From: Bacteroides zhangwenhongii | GTDB taxonomy: Bacteria; Bacteroidota; Bacteroidia; Bacteroidales; Bacteroidaceae | Direction of reading: 5' to 3' | Length of the DNA stretch: 64,000 nucleotides | Assembly (NCBI RefSeq): GCF_009193325.2 | Contig: NZ_CP059856.1 | Span: forward strand, 1,488,001-1,552,000 | Part shown: one piece after another, positions 56,001 to 64,000 of the stretch | How the letters are laid out: each line of letters begins with the position of its first letter | Numbering within the stretch: the first letter of the stretch is position 1 | Program-made: the position numbers and the translations under genes | The notes under the pieces: model-generated | Databases searched by the model: none | Told to the model about the DNA's origin: nothing | What the model saw: only the letters and a program-made list of their open reading frames with translations

Positions 56001-57301
56001 AAAAAAGAAGAATTGATATAATCACTCTGGGATGTTCTAAAAATCTGGTAGACTCGGAACAATTGATACGTCAATTGGAAGAAGTCGGATACAGTGTGAC
56101 TCATGATACGGAAAATCCGCAAGGTGAAATAGCTGTTATTAATACATGCGGTTTTATCGGTGACGCAAAAGAGGAATCTATCAATATGATTCTGGAATTT
56201 GCCGAAAGGAAAGAAGAAGGTGATTTGAAAAAGCTTTTCGTAATGGGTTGCCTTTCCGAACGTTACCTTAAAGAATTGGCAATCGAGATACCGCAGGTAG
56301 ATAAGTTCTATGGCAAGTTCAATTGGAAGGAACTGTTGCAGGATTTAGGACAGACGTATCATGATGAATTATATATCGAACGGACATTAACGACTCCCCG
56401 ACATTATGCTTATCTGAAGATATCAGAAGGGTGTGACCGGAAATGTTCCTATTGCGCTATTCCTATCATCACAGGGCGTCACATATCCAGACCGATTGAT
56501 GAAATTCTTGATGAAGTCCGGTATCTGGTATCTCAAGGTGTAAAAGAGTTTCAAGTGATTGCACAGGAACTGACTTATTATGGGGTCGATCTATATAAGA
56601 AACAAATGCTTCCGAAACTAATTGAACGTATCTCCGACATTCCGGGTGTAGAGTGGATCCGCCTTCATTACGCCTATCCTGCGCATTTTCCAACTGATTT
56701 GTTCCGGGTTATGCGTGAACGCGACAATGTATGCAAATATATGGACATTGCCCTCCAGCACATCAGTGACAAGATGTTGAGATTAATGCGACGTCAAGTC
56801 ACTAAGGAGGATACTTATAAATTGATTGAGCAATTCCGTAAAGAAGTGCCGGGCATTCATCTACGGACAACTTTAATGGTGGGACATCCGGGAGAGACAG
56901 AAGAGGACTTTGAAGAACTGAAAGAGTTTGTACGCAAAGTGCGTTTTGACCGAATGGGAGCTTTTGCCTATTCCGAAGAGGAGGGAACTTATGCTGCGGA
57001 AGCGTACGAAGACTCTATCCCGCAAGAAGTTAAACAAGCCAGACTTGATGAGCTGATGGATATCCAGCAAGGAATCTCAGCTGAATTGAGCGCCGCTAAA
57101 ATCGGAAAACAAATGAAAATTATCATTGACCGGTTGGAGGGGGATTATTATATCGGACGAACAGAATTCGACTCACCGGAGGTGGATCCGGAGGTTCTGA
57201 TTAATAGTTCTGAAAAAGAGCTTGAGATTGGGCAGTTCTATCAGGTGGAAGTGATAGATGCGGATGATTTTGATTTATATGCAAAGGTTATAAATGTATG
57301 A
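55997..57301 (+). CDS. rimO: Ribosomal protein S12 methylthiotransferase RimO
   Basis: 434 residues. The N-terminal UPF0004 domain has the three cluster Cys (TLGCSKN, NTCGFIG, MGCLSER); the radical-SAM domain has CDRKCSYCAIP; a TRAM domain ends the protein. It methylthiolates an Asp of uS12. It overlaps ftsY by 4 bases at its start and the HU gene by 4 bases at its end. Confidence 0.97.
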   Translation: MKKRRIDIITLGCSKNLVDSEQLIRQLEEVGYSVTHDTENPQGEIAVINTCGFIGDAKEESINMILEFAERKEEGDLKKLFVMGCLSERYLKELAIEIPQVDKFYGKFNWKELLQDLGQTYHDELYIERTLTTPRHYAYLKISEGCDRKCSYCAIPIITGRHISRPIDEILDEVRYLVSQGVKEFQVIAQELTYYGVDLYKKQMLPKLIERISDIPGVEWIRLHYAYPAHFPTDLFRVMRERDNVCKYMDIALQHISDKMLRLMRRQVTKEDTYKLIEQFRKEVPGIHLRTTLMVGHPGETEEDFEELKEFVRKVRFDRMGAFAYSEEEGTYAAEAYEDSIPQEVKQARLDELMDIQQGISAELSAAKIGKQMKIIIDRLEGDYYIGRTEFDSPEVDPEVLINSSEKELEIGQFYQVEVIDADDFDLYAKVINV

Positions 57302-57570
57302 ATAATAAGGAATTTACATCCGAGCTAGCGGAAAGACTAGGATATACCATCAAAGATACTTCTGAATTAATCAATTCTTTGTTGGCTAGCATGACGCAAG
57401 AGTTGGAAGAAGGCAACATGATTGCGGTACAAGGGTTCGGTTCTTTTGAAGTAAAGAAAAAGGCGGAACGCATTTCCATAAATCCGGCAAGCAAACAGCG
57501 TATGTTGGTGCCTCCAAAACTGGTATTATCTTATAGACCTAGTAATACATTGAAAGATAAGTTTAAATAA
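57298..57570 (+). CDS. HU-family DNA-binding protein
   Basis: 90 residues, complete HU/IHF fold: two N-terminal helices (NNKEFTSELAERLGYTIKDT), GFGSFEVKKKAERISINPAS before the DNA-wrapping arm. It overlaps rimO by 4 bases and lies 14 bases before a second HU-type gene, so it is co-translated with both. Confidence 0.93.
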   Translation: MNNKEFTSELAERLGYTIKDTSELINSLLASMTQELEEGNMIAVQGFGSFEVKKKAERISINPASKQRMLVPPKLVLSYRPSNTLKDKFK

Positions 57571-57584
57571 ATATATTCCCCGTT

Positions 57585-58931
57585 ATGAATGAAAGACTAA
57601 CAATTCAAGATCTTACTGACTTATTGGCAGCAAAACATAGCATGACCAAAAAGGATGCTGAGGCGTTCGTAAAAGAGTTTTTTCTTCTGATAGAGCAAGC
57701 CTTAGAGAGTGAGAATACTGTAAAAATCAAAGGATTGGGTACTTTCAAACTTATCGATGTAGATAGTCGGGAAAGTGTTAATGTGAACACTGGGGAACGT
57801 TTTCAAATAAAAGGTCATACCAAAGTCTCGTTTTCTCCGGATGCAAATTTAAGAGATACGATAAACAAGCCTTTTGCACACTTTGAGACGGTTGTTTTAA
57901 ATGAGAATACTGTTTTAGAGGACACTCCTATAGAAGAAACGGAAGAAGAGGAAAGCGGGGAAGAAGTAATTCCGACAGTCATACCGGAACCTATCGAGCC
58001 ACAATCCCAGCCTAAGGAAGAGGTAATTGTAGAAACTAATCCTGAAGAAAACATAGAACAGCCTCAAAAGGAGGAAGAGCCGGAAGAGGAAAAAGAAGAA
58101 ATATCTCTTACAGAGATACAACCTATTGTAAAAACACAAGTTGTAGAACCACAAGCTATTGTCGTAGAAACACGATCTGTTGTCGTAGAACCGAAAACAG
58201 TTCCTGTAGAAAAGAAAGAAATAATTACTGCGGAGGAGATTATAGAACAAGAGCTTCTGAGGGCAAATCTAAAACCGGAAAGTACGATAGTGCGGTCGCA
58301 AGAAGGTAAGAGCGAGATGGCAAAAGGGGCAGAAGTAGCACAGACTGCTATACAGCCGACTCCCCAAAAGAATGTTCCCGATTCTTCTGTAAAAGAGAAA
58401 TCGCCTGTTCCTTATTTAATAACGATCATCATACTTGTTCTGTTATTATGTGGAGGGGTTGTTTTATTCATTTATTATCCGGATTTATTCTCTTCGTCAT
58501 CCGACAAGAATGCTCTTGATATGCCGCCCGTAACAACTCAGCCTGTCAAGCCGGAAGTACAGTTATCCGACACGATCGAACAAGACTCTGTGAAAGATAT
58601 AAAACCGGAGACACCCAAAACCGCTATCACTCCGACACCGGTTGTCCCTCAAAAGAAAGAAGCAGTGACACCTGCCAAAACTGAAAATAAAGTTGTCCGG
58701 CAGCAACCTTCAACATCTGTATATTTGGATTCCGCCTCTTATAAAATAACCGGAACCAAGACTAAATATACGGTCAAAGAAGGTGAAACTTTAACAAGGG
58801 TCTCCTTGCGATTCTATGGAACCAAGGCTATGTGGCCGTATATTGTGAAACACAATCCGGACGTTATTAAGAACCCGAATAATGTACCATACGGCACAAC
58901 AATAAAAATTCCGGAACTTACAAAAGAATAA
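57585..58931 (+). CDS. HU domain, membrane segment and LysM domain fusion protein
   Basis: 448 residues. Residues 1-90 form an HU/IHF-like domain (MTKKDAEAFVKEFFLLIEQA; KIKGLGTFKLIDVDSRESVNVNTGE). A Glu/Pro-rich low-complexity linker follows (about 110-270), then a membrane segment (about 283-303, LITIIILVLLLCGGVVLFIYY), a second Pro/Thr-rich stretch, and a C-terminal LysM domain (YTVKEGETLTRVSLRFYGT to the end). The predicted topology puts the HU domain in the cytoplasm and the LysM in the periplasm on peptidoglycan. It lies 14 bases after another HU gene. A hairpin follows. Confidence 0.88.
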   Translation: MNERLTIQDLTDLLAAKHSMTKKDAEAFVKEFFLLIEQALESENTVKIKGLGTFKLIDVDSRESVNVNTGERFQIKGHTKVSFSPDANLRDTINKPFAHFETVVLNENTVLEDTPIEETEEEESGEEVIPTVIPEPIEPQSQPKEEVIVETNPEENIEQPQKEEEPEEEKEEISLTEIQPIVKTQVVEPQAIVVETRSVVVEPKTVPVEKKEIITAEEIIEQELLRANLKPESTIVRSQEGKSEMAKGAEVAQTAIQPTPQKNVPDSSVKEKSPVPYLITIIILVLLLCGGVVLFIYYPDLFSSSSDKNALDMPPVTTQPVKPEVQLSDTIEQDSVKDIKPETPKTAITPTPVVPQKKEAVTPAKTENKVVRQQPSTSVYLDSASYKITGTKTKYTVKEGETLTRVSLRFYGTKAMWPYIVKHNPDVIKNPNNVPYGTTIKIPELTKE

Positions 58932-58946
58932 GTGATAAGAATTCCA

Positions 58947-58983
58947 TTCACCCGGCCTTACAACCCTGTATCGGCCGGGTGAA
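58947..58983 (+). terminator. GC-rich hairpin after the HU-LysM gene
   Basis: Perfect 11-bp stem TTCACCCGGCC / GGCCGGGTGAA with a 15-base loop, 15 bases after the stop. There is no clear T-tract. Confidence 0.65.
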
Positions 58984-59057
58984 GTGTTATGGATGTACAA
59001 AAGCGTATGAAAGTACCTTAATCTAAAGACTTCGCATTGTTTTTTAATAAAAATTAG

Positions 59058-59088
59058 TTGCAATCGTTAATTATATGGCGTACTTTTG
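59058..59088 (+). promoter_or_regulatory. Promoter of the Bat operon
   Basis: TTG at 59058-59060, a 20-base spacer, TACTTTTG at 59081-59088, matching the Bacteroides -33/-7 consensus. Leader of about 75 bases. Confidence 0.65.
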
Positions 59089-59171
59089 GGGCAAAATAAA
59101 AAGCCTTATGCTACTATTGGCAGGGCTTATATAGAAATAATGGGATTTAAATAATAAAATATTAAGTATTT

Positions 59172-60167
59172 ATGGCTGAATCAATTGATATCCGCGAGTT
59201 GAATGAGCGGATTGAAAGACAAAGTGCTTTCGTTACCAATCTTACAACAGGTATGGACCAAATCATTGTTGGTCAGAAACATTTGGTTGAATCGCTGCTT
59301 ATCGGATTACTCTCCGATGGTCATGTTCTTTTGGAAGGTGTACCCGGTTTGGCAAAGACTTTAGCTATTAAAACGCTTGCTTCTCTGATTGATGCGAAAT
59401 ATAGCCGCATTCAGTTTACACCGGACTTATTGCCTGCGGACGTCATAGGTACAATGGTCTACAGTCAAAAAGACGAATCTTTTAAAGTTCAAAGAGGACC
59501 TATTTTCGCTAATTTTGTATTAGCCGATGAAATTAACCGTGCTCCGGCTAAAGTACAGAGTGCTTTATTGGAGGCCATGCAGGAACGTCAGGTTACTATC
59601 GGTAAAGAAACATTTACATTGCCGGAACCCTTTCTTGTATTGGCTACTCAGAATCCTATCGAACAGGAAGGAACTTATCCGCTTCCGGAAGCGCAAGTTG
59701 ACCGTTTTATGCTAAAGGTCGTTATTGATTATCCGAAGTTGGAAGAGGAAAAGTTGATTATTCGTCAGAATATTAATGGAGAAAAGTTCAACGTAAAACC
59801 AATTCTGAAAGCTGACGAAATTATTGAAGCGCGTAAAGTAGTTCGCCAGGTATATCTGGATGAAAAGATCGAACGCTACATCGTAGACATTGTATTCGCT
59901 ACCCGCTTCCCGGAGAAATATGACCTCAAGGAATTGAAAGATATGATCGGTTTCGGTGGTTCACCCCGTGCATCTATCAATCTAGCATTGGCTGCCCGTA
60001 CATATGCTTTCATCAAACGCCGCGGTTACGTAATTCCGGAAGATGTACGTGCTGTTGCGCATGATGTTCTTCGCCACCGTATCGGATTGACGTATGAAGC
60101 GGAAGCTAATAACATGACTTCGGACGAAATCATCAGTAAGATTTTGAATAAGGTTGAAGTGCCCTAA
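59172..60167 (+). CDS. MoxR-family AAA ATPase
   Basis: 331 residues. Walker A GVPGLAKT, Walker B LADEINRAP, and the ATQNPIEQEGTYPLPEAQVDRF region are typical of MoxR. MoxR ATPases act as chaperones with VWA-domain partners encoded beside them; here DUF58 and BatA/B follow in one operon. The DUF58 start codon directly follows the stop. Confidence 0.95.
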   Translation: MAESIDIRELNERIERQSAFVTNLTTGMDQIIVGQKHLVESLLIGLLSDGHVLLEGVPGLAKTLAIKTLASLIDAKYSRIQFTPDLLPADVIGTMVYSQKDESFKVQRGPIFANFVLADEINRAPAKVQSALLEAMQERQVTIGKETFTLPEPFLVLATQNPIEQEGTYPLPEAQVDRFMLKVVIDYPKLEEEKLIIRQNINGEKFNVKPILKADEIIEARKVVRQVYLDEKIERYIVDIVFATRFPEKYDLKELKDMIGFGGSPRASINLALAARTYAFIKRRGYVIPEDVRAVAHDVLRHRIGLTYEAEANNMTSDEIISKILNKVEVP

Positions 60168-61037
60168 ATGGAAACAAGTGAAATACTAAAAAAAGTTCGT
60201 CAGATTGAAATTAAGACACGAGGATTGTCTAATAATATCTTTGCAGGCCAGTATCATTCGGCTTTCAAGGGTAGGGGTATGTCATTCTCGGAAGTCCGCG
60301 AATATCAATTTGGCGATGATATACGTGACATAGACTGGAATGTGACCGCGCGTTTCAACAAACCTTACGTAAAAGTGTTTGAGGAAGAACGTGAACTGAC
60401 AGTTATGTTAATGGTTGATGTTTCCGGAAGTTTGGAGTTCGGTACCGTCAAGCAGTTGAAGAAAGATATGGTGACGGAAATTGCTGCCACCCTTGCTTTC
60501 TCTGCTATTCAGAATAATGATAAAATTGGAGTGATTTTCTTTTCAGACCGGATAGAGAAGTTTATTCCTCCTAAAAAGGGACGTAAACATATTCTATATA
60601 TCATTCGTGAATTGATTGACTTTCAACCGGAAAGCCGTCGTACTAATATCCGTCTTGCATTGGAATATCTGACGAATGTAATGAAAAGACGTTGCACTGC
60701 ATTTATTCTGTCCGACTTCATTGATCAGGAAAGTTTTAAGAATGCTCTGACTATTGCCAACCGGAAACATGACGTAGTAGCATTACAGGTTTATGACCGG
60801 AGAGTGAGTGATCTTCCTCCTGTGGGTCTCATGCGAATAAAAGATGCGGAAACCGGACATGAGCAGTGGATTGATACTTCATCAAAAGCTGTACGTCGCG
60901 CGCATCACGATTGGTGGATTCAAAAGCAGACGGAACTGAACGACACATTTACGAAAAGTAATGTGGATTCGGTTTCTGTCAGAACCGACGAGGATTACGT
61001 AAAGGCATTGTTGAACTTATTTGCCAAACGAAATTAA
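60168..61037 (+). CDS. DUF58 domain protein (VWA-like)
   Basis: 289 residues. Contains the DUF58 signature (FKGRGMSFSEVREYQFGDDIRDIDWN) and a VWA/MIDAS-like LMVDVSGSLEFG. It is a standard partner of MoxR in Bacteroides aerotolerance operons. It ends in TAATG, sharing a base with the next start. Confidence 0.93.
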   Translation: METSEILKKVRQIEIKTRGLSNNIFAGQYHSAFKGRGMSFSEVREYQFGDDIRDIDWNVTARFNKPYVKVFEEERELTVMLMVDVSGSLEFGTVKQLKKDMVTEIAATLAFSAIQNNDKIGVIFFSDRIEKFIPPKKGRKHILYIIRELIDFQPESRRTNIRLALEYLTNVMKRRCTAFILSDFIDQESFKNALTIANRKHDVVALQVYDRRVSDLPPVGLMRIKDAETGHEQWIDTSSKAVRRAHHDWWIQKQTELNDTFTKSNVDSVSVRTDEDYVKALLNLFAKRN

Positions 61038-62125
61038 TGAAATCAAAGATGAGTAGAAATATTATTCTGATAGCATTATTAGGTCTATTATCCATTGATA
61101 AAGTAGCTGCACAATCTGTTACGGTAGAGGCGAAGATAGATTCATTGCAAATACTGATCGGTGAACAGGCAAAAGTGCAGTTGCAAGTGGCTATGGATGC
61201 TAAACAACATGCTATTTTCCCTGCTTATACTGATACTTTAGTAAAAGGTGTGGAAATTATAGAAACAGTCAAACCAGATACGCAATTTTTGAATGACCGC
61301 CAGCGAATGTTGATCACACAGGAATATGTTATCACTTCCTTTGACTCGGCTTTGTATTATCTGCCGCCAATGCCTGTTACGGTAGATGGCAAAGAGTATA
61401 AGTCAAAAGCTTTAGCACTGAAAGTCTACTCAATACCGGTCGATACATTACACCCTGACCAATTCTTCGGACAAAAACCTGTAATGAAAGCTCCTTTTGC
61501 ATGGGAAGACTGGTACGGTTTAATTTCCTGCTCATTCTTAGCTTTACCTTTACTCGGTTTGCTGATCTATCTCATTGTTCGTATACGTGATAATAAACCT
61601 ATTATCCGTAAGATAAAAGTAGAACCGAAATTGCCGCCACATCAAGCTGCAATGAAAGAGATAGAACGTATCAAAACCGAGAAAGTATGGCAGAAGGGAA
61701 GATCGAAGGAATACTATACAGAATTGACTGATGCTCTTCGCACGTATATAAAGGATCGTTTCGGATTCAATGCATTGGAAATGACATCATCGGAAATTAT
61801 TGATAAGTTATTGGAATTTAAGGATAAAGAAGCTATATCTGACCTAAAAGAACTGTTTCAGACTGCCGATTTAGTGAAGTTTGCCAAGCATGATCCTCAG
61901 ATGAACGAAAATGATGCAAACTTAATTAATGCAATTGACTTTATCAATGAAACAAAACAACCGGAGGAGGAAAATCAGAAACCGCAACCAACGGAAATTA
62001 CGATTATTGAAAAACGTTCTTTACGCGTTAAAGTAATGTTGATTTGCGGAATTGCACTTTTGTCTGCGGCATTGATTGGTGTCTTTATATATATAGGTAT
62101 GCAGATATACAATCTTTTTGTGTAA
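61037..62125 (+). CDS. Bat operon membrane protein (BatD-like/DUF4381-like)
   Basis: 362 residues. Signal peptide (to about residue 25, KVAAQ), a beta-rich periplasmic domain with BatD-like character, a membrane segment near 160-180, a cytoplasmic helical part with YYTELTDALRTYIKDRFG, and a second membrane segment at the C-terminus. It belongs to the Bat cluster by position; the family name is tentative. Confidence 0.7.
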   Translation: MKSKMSRNIILIALLGLLSIDKVAAQSVTVEAKIDSLQILIGEQAKVQLQVAMDAKQHAIFPAYTDTLVKGVEIIETVKPDTQFLNDRQRMLITQEYVITSFDSALYYLPPMPVTVDGKEYKSKALALKVYSIPVDTLHPDQFFGQKPVMKAPFAWEDWYGLISCSFLALPLLGLLIYLIVRIRDNKPIIRKIKVEPKLPPHQAAMKEIERIKTEKVWQKGRSKEYYTELTDALRTYIKDRFGFNALEMTSSEIIDKLLEFKDKEAISDLKELFQTADLVKFAKHDPQMNENDANLINAIDFINETKQPEEENQKPQPTEITIIEKRSLRVKVMLICGIALLSAALIGVFIYIGMQIYNLFV

Positions 62126-62174
62126 AGAATGAGTAACTTGAATACTAAAAGTAAACTGTTAAATCATAAATAAA

Positions 62175-63158
62175 ATGGTTTTTGCCAATATAGAATATCT
62201 GTTTTTGCTATTACTACTTATACCTTATATTGTATGGTATATCTTGAAGCAAAGGAAAAGTGAAGCTACTCTTCAGATTTCGGACGCTCGGGTATATGCG
62301 CATACACCTAAAAGTTATAAGAACTATTTGTTGCATGCTCCTTTTCTTTTACGGCTTTTTGCGTTAACATTGGTAATTCTGGTCCTCGCACGACCGCAAA
62401 CAACCAATAAGTGGCAGAACAGCGAAATAGAAGGTATTGATATAATGCTGGCCGTCGACGTTTCTACCAGTATGTTGGCCGAAGACTTAAAGCCCAATAG
62501 ATTGGAAGCAGCCAAAGATGTAGCGGCAGAGTTTATCAACGGACGTCCTAATGATAATATAGGTATTACTTTATTTGCCGGTGAGAGTTTTACTCAATGC
62601 CCGTTGACTGTGGATCATGCTGTATTGTTAGATATGATTCACAATATCAAATGCGGTCTTATTGAAGATGGTACTGCCGTAGGCATGGGAATAGCAAATG
62701 CTGTAACTCGACTGAAAGACAGTAAAGCAAAATCTAAAGTCATTATTTTGCTGACAGACGGTACTAACAATAAAGGTGATATTTCTCCTATGACGGCTGC
62801 TGAAATAGCAAAAAGCTTTGGAATTCGTGTGTACACCATCGGGGTTGGTACGAATGGAATGGCGCCTTATCCTTATCCGGTCGGAAATACTGTACAATAT
62901 GTTAGTATGCCTGTTGAAATTGATGAGAAAACATTGACGCAAATCGCAGGTACTACGGACGGTAATTACTTCCGGGCTACAAGTAATTCGAAACTGAAAG
63001 AGGTGTACGAAGAAATTGATAAACTGGAAAAGACTAAGCTGAATGTAAAAGAGTATAGCAAACGGGATGAGGAATATCACTGGTTCGCACTAGCTGCTTT
63101 CCTTTGTGTTCTATTGGAGGTATTATTGCGTAATTCTATACTGAAGAAGATTCCATAA
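62175..63158 (+). CDS. batA: VWA-domain membrane protein BatA
   Basis: 327 residues. N-terminal membrane segments, a von Willebrand A domain with MIDAS motif AVDVSTSMLAEDLKPNRLEAAK, and a C-terminal membrane segment. BatA of Bacteroides contributes to aerotolerance. It is followed by a second VWA gene 43 bases downstream. Confidence 0.9.
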   Translation: MVFANIEYLFLLLLLIPYIVWYILKQRKSEATLQISDARVYAHTPKSYKNYLLHAPFLLRLFALTLVILVLARPQTTNKWQNSEIEGIDIMLAVDVSTSMLAEDLKPNRLEAAKDVAAEFINGRPNDNIGITLFAGESFTQCPLTVDHAVLLDMIHNIKCGLIEDGTAVGMGIANAVTRLKDSKAKSKVIILLTDGTNNKGDISPMTAAEIAKSFGIRVYTIGVGTNGMAPYPYPVGNTVQYVSMPVEIDEKTLTQIAGTTDGNYFRATSNSKLKEVYEEIDKLEKTKLNVKEYSKRDEEYHWFALAAFLCVLLEVLLRNSILKKIP

Positions 63159-63201
63159 GGTGGTCAACCGTAATTAGTCAATCGTAAAATAGTTAAGAAA
63201 G

Positions 63202-64000
63202 ATGTTTCGATTTGGAGAACCTACATATTTATACCTATTGCTGCTATTACCATTTTTAGCAGCTTTCTACTTGTATTCCAACTACAAGAGAAGAAAGAAT
63301 ATCCGACGTTTTGGAGATCCGGTTTTATTGGCGCAGTTAATGCCCGATGTATCCAAATATCGCCCGGATGTAAAATTCTGGATACTTTTTGCCGCTATCG
63401 GTTTGTTTTCAGTATTATTGGCACGTCCTCAGTTTGGTTCCAAACTGGAAACAGTAAAACGTAAAGGCGTGGAAGTCATCATTGCACTGGATATTTCAAA
63501 TTCTATGCTCGCTCAGGATGTACAACCCAGCCGTTTGGAGAAAGCCAAAAGACTGATATCCAGATTGGTGGATGAGCTTGACAATGACAAAGTGGGAATG
63601 ATTGTATTTGCCGGTGACGCTTTCACTCAACTACCGATTACCAGTGATTACATTTCTGCTAAAATGTTTCTGGAATCTATCAATCCTTCATTGATATCCA
63701 AGCAAGGTACGGCTATTGGAGAAGCGATTAATTTGGCTGCACGTAGCTTTACTCCACAAGAAGGAGTAGGACGCGCCATTATCGTAATTACTGACGGTGA
63801 AAATCATGAAGGTGGTGCTGTTGAAGCGGCAAAAGCTGCTGCCGAAAAAGGTATCCAGGTTAATGTGTTGGGAGTAGGTATGCCCGATGGCGCTCCTATC
63901 CCGGCAGAAGGTACCAACGATTATCGACGTGACCGTGAGGGTAATGTGATTGTTACCCGCTTAAATGAAGCAATGTGTCAGGAGATTGCCAAAGAAGGAA
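63202..64000 (+). CDS. batB: VWA-domain membrane protein BatB, 3' truncated by window
   Basis: Starts at ATG 63202; 266 residues are visible before the edge. N-terminal membrane segments (YLYLLLLLPFLAAFYLY and FWILFAAIGLFSVLLA) and a VWA domain with MIDAS motif ALDISNSMLAQDVQPSRLEKAK, close to BatA. BatB normally carries a C-terminal membrane segment, which lies outside the window. Confidence 0.92.
   Translation, partial: MFRFGEPTYLYLLLLLPFLAAFYLYSNYKRRKNIRRFGDPVLLAQLMPDVSKYRPDVKFWILFAAIGLFSVLLARPQFGSKLETVKRKGVEVIIALDISNSMLAQDVQPSRLEKAKRLISRLVDELDNDKVGMIVFAGDAFTQLPITSDYISAKMFLESINPSLISKQGTAIGEAINLAARSFTPQEGVGRAIIVITDGENHEGGAVEAAKAAAEKGIQVNVLGVGMPDGAPIPAEGTNDYRRDREGNVIVTRLNEAMCQEIAKEG

Overview
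The window looks like a chromosome segment of a gut Bacteroides species. Supporting signs are two hybrid two-component systems (HTCS) of the polysaccharide-utilisation type, Bacteroides-type promoters (-33 TTTG, -7 TAnnTTTG), a class II ProRS without the bacterial insertion domain, a RimO/HU/HU-LysM cluster and a Bat aerotolerance operon. The first and last genes are cut by the window edges.

Layout. 1-11.7 kb: end of a pectin-type polysaccharide locus (GH2 enzyme, HTCS regulator, PL1-like pectate lyase, large beta-helix/barrel protein), closed by a strong terminator. 11.8-14.8 kb: an ECF sigma factor with an 83-residue FecR-like stub, then a YjjP/YjjB-type exporter pair and a DUF6064-like membrane protein. 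14.9-16.4 kb (minus): SDR and HAD genes. 16.4-16.75 kb: a 22-bp-period dyad array and a clear promoter. 16.8-20.7 kb: a redox operon (polyferredoxin membrane protein, Tat/lipoprotein aldo-keto reductase, DUF1893, ECF S component). 20.7-29.7 kb (minus): a second HTCS and a TolC/HlyD/two-permease efflux operon. 29.8-33.7 kb: tRNA-Gly(CCC), proS, and an OmpR-type regulator/kinase pair. 33.8-36.7 kb (minus): NEW3 protein/ABC ATPase/permease.

36.9-46.7 kb is the most unusual part. A plus-strand operon encodes an exported caspase-like protease, an ECF-type sigma factor, a membrane protein with a sigma-regulator-like N-terminus and helical repeats, and an exported CHAT protease. Diverging from it is a five-gene minus-strand cluster of envelope proteins, and a further lipoprotein gene follows the CHAT gene. 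The first gene of the minus cluster and that lipoprotein gene share a near-identical inverted-repeat element placed exactly 29 bp upstream of a -7 box, which suggests one regulator controls both flanks. I read this as a candidate undescribed envelope proteolysis/signalling system; its function is inferred, not shown.

46.8-64 kb is mostly core genome: TamB-like protein (minus), tsaD, a second 22-bp-period repeat region, cinA, rpmB-rpmG-DUF4295-ftsY-rimO-HU-HU/LysM, and the moxR-DUF58-BatD-like-BatA-BatB operon, with BatB cut at the right edge.
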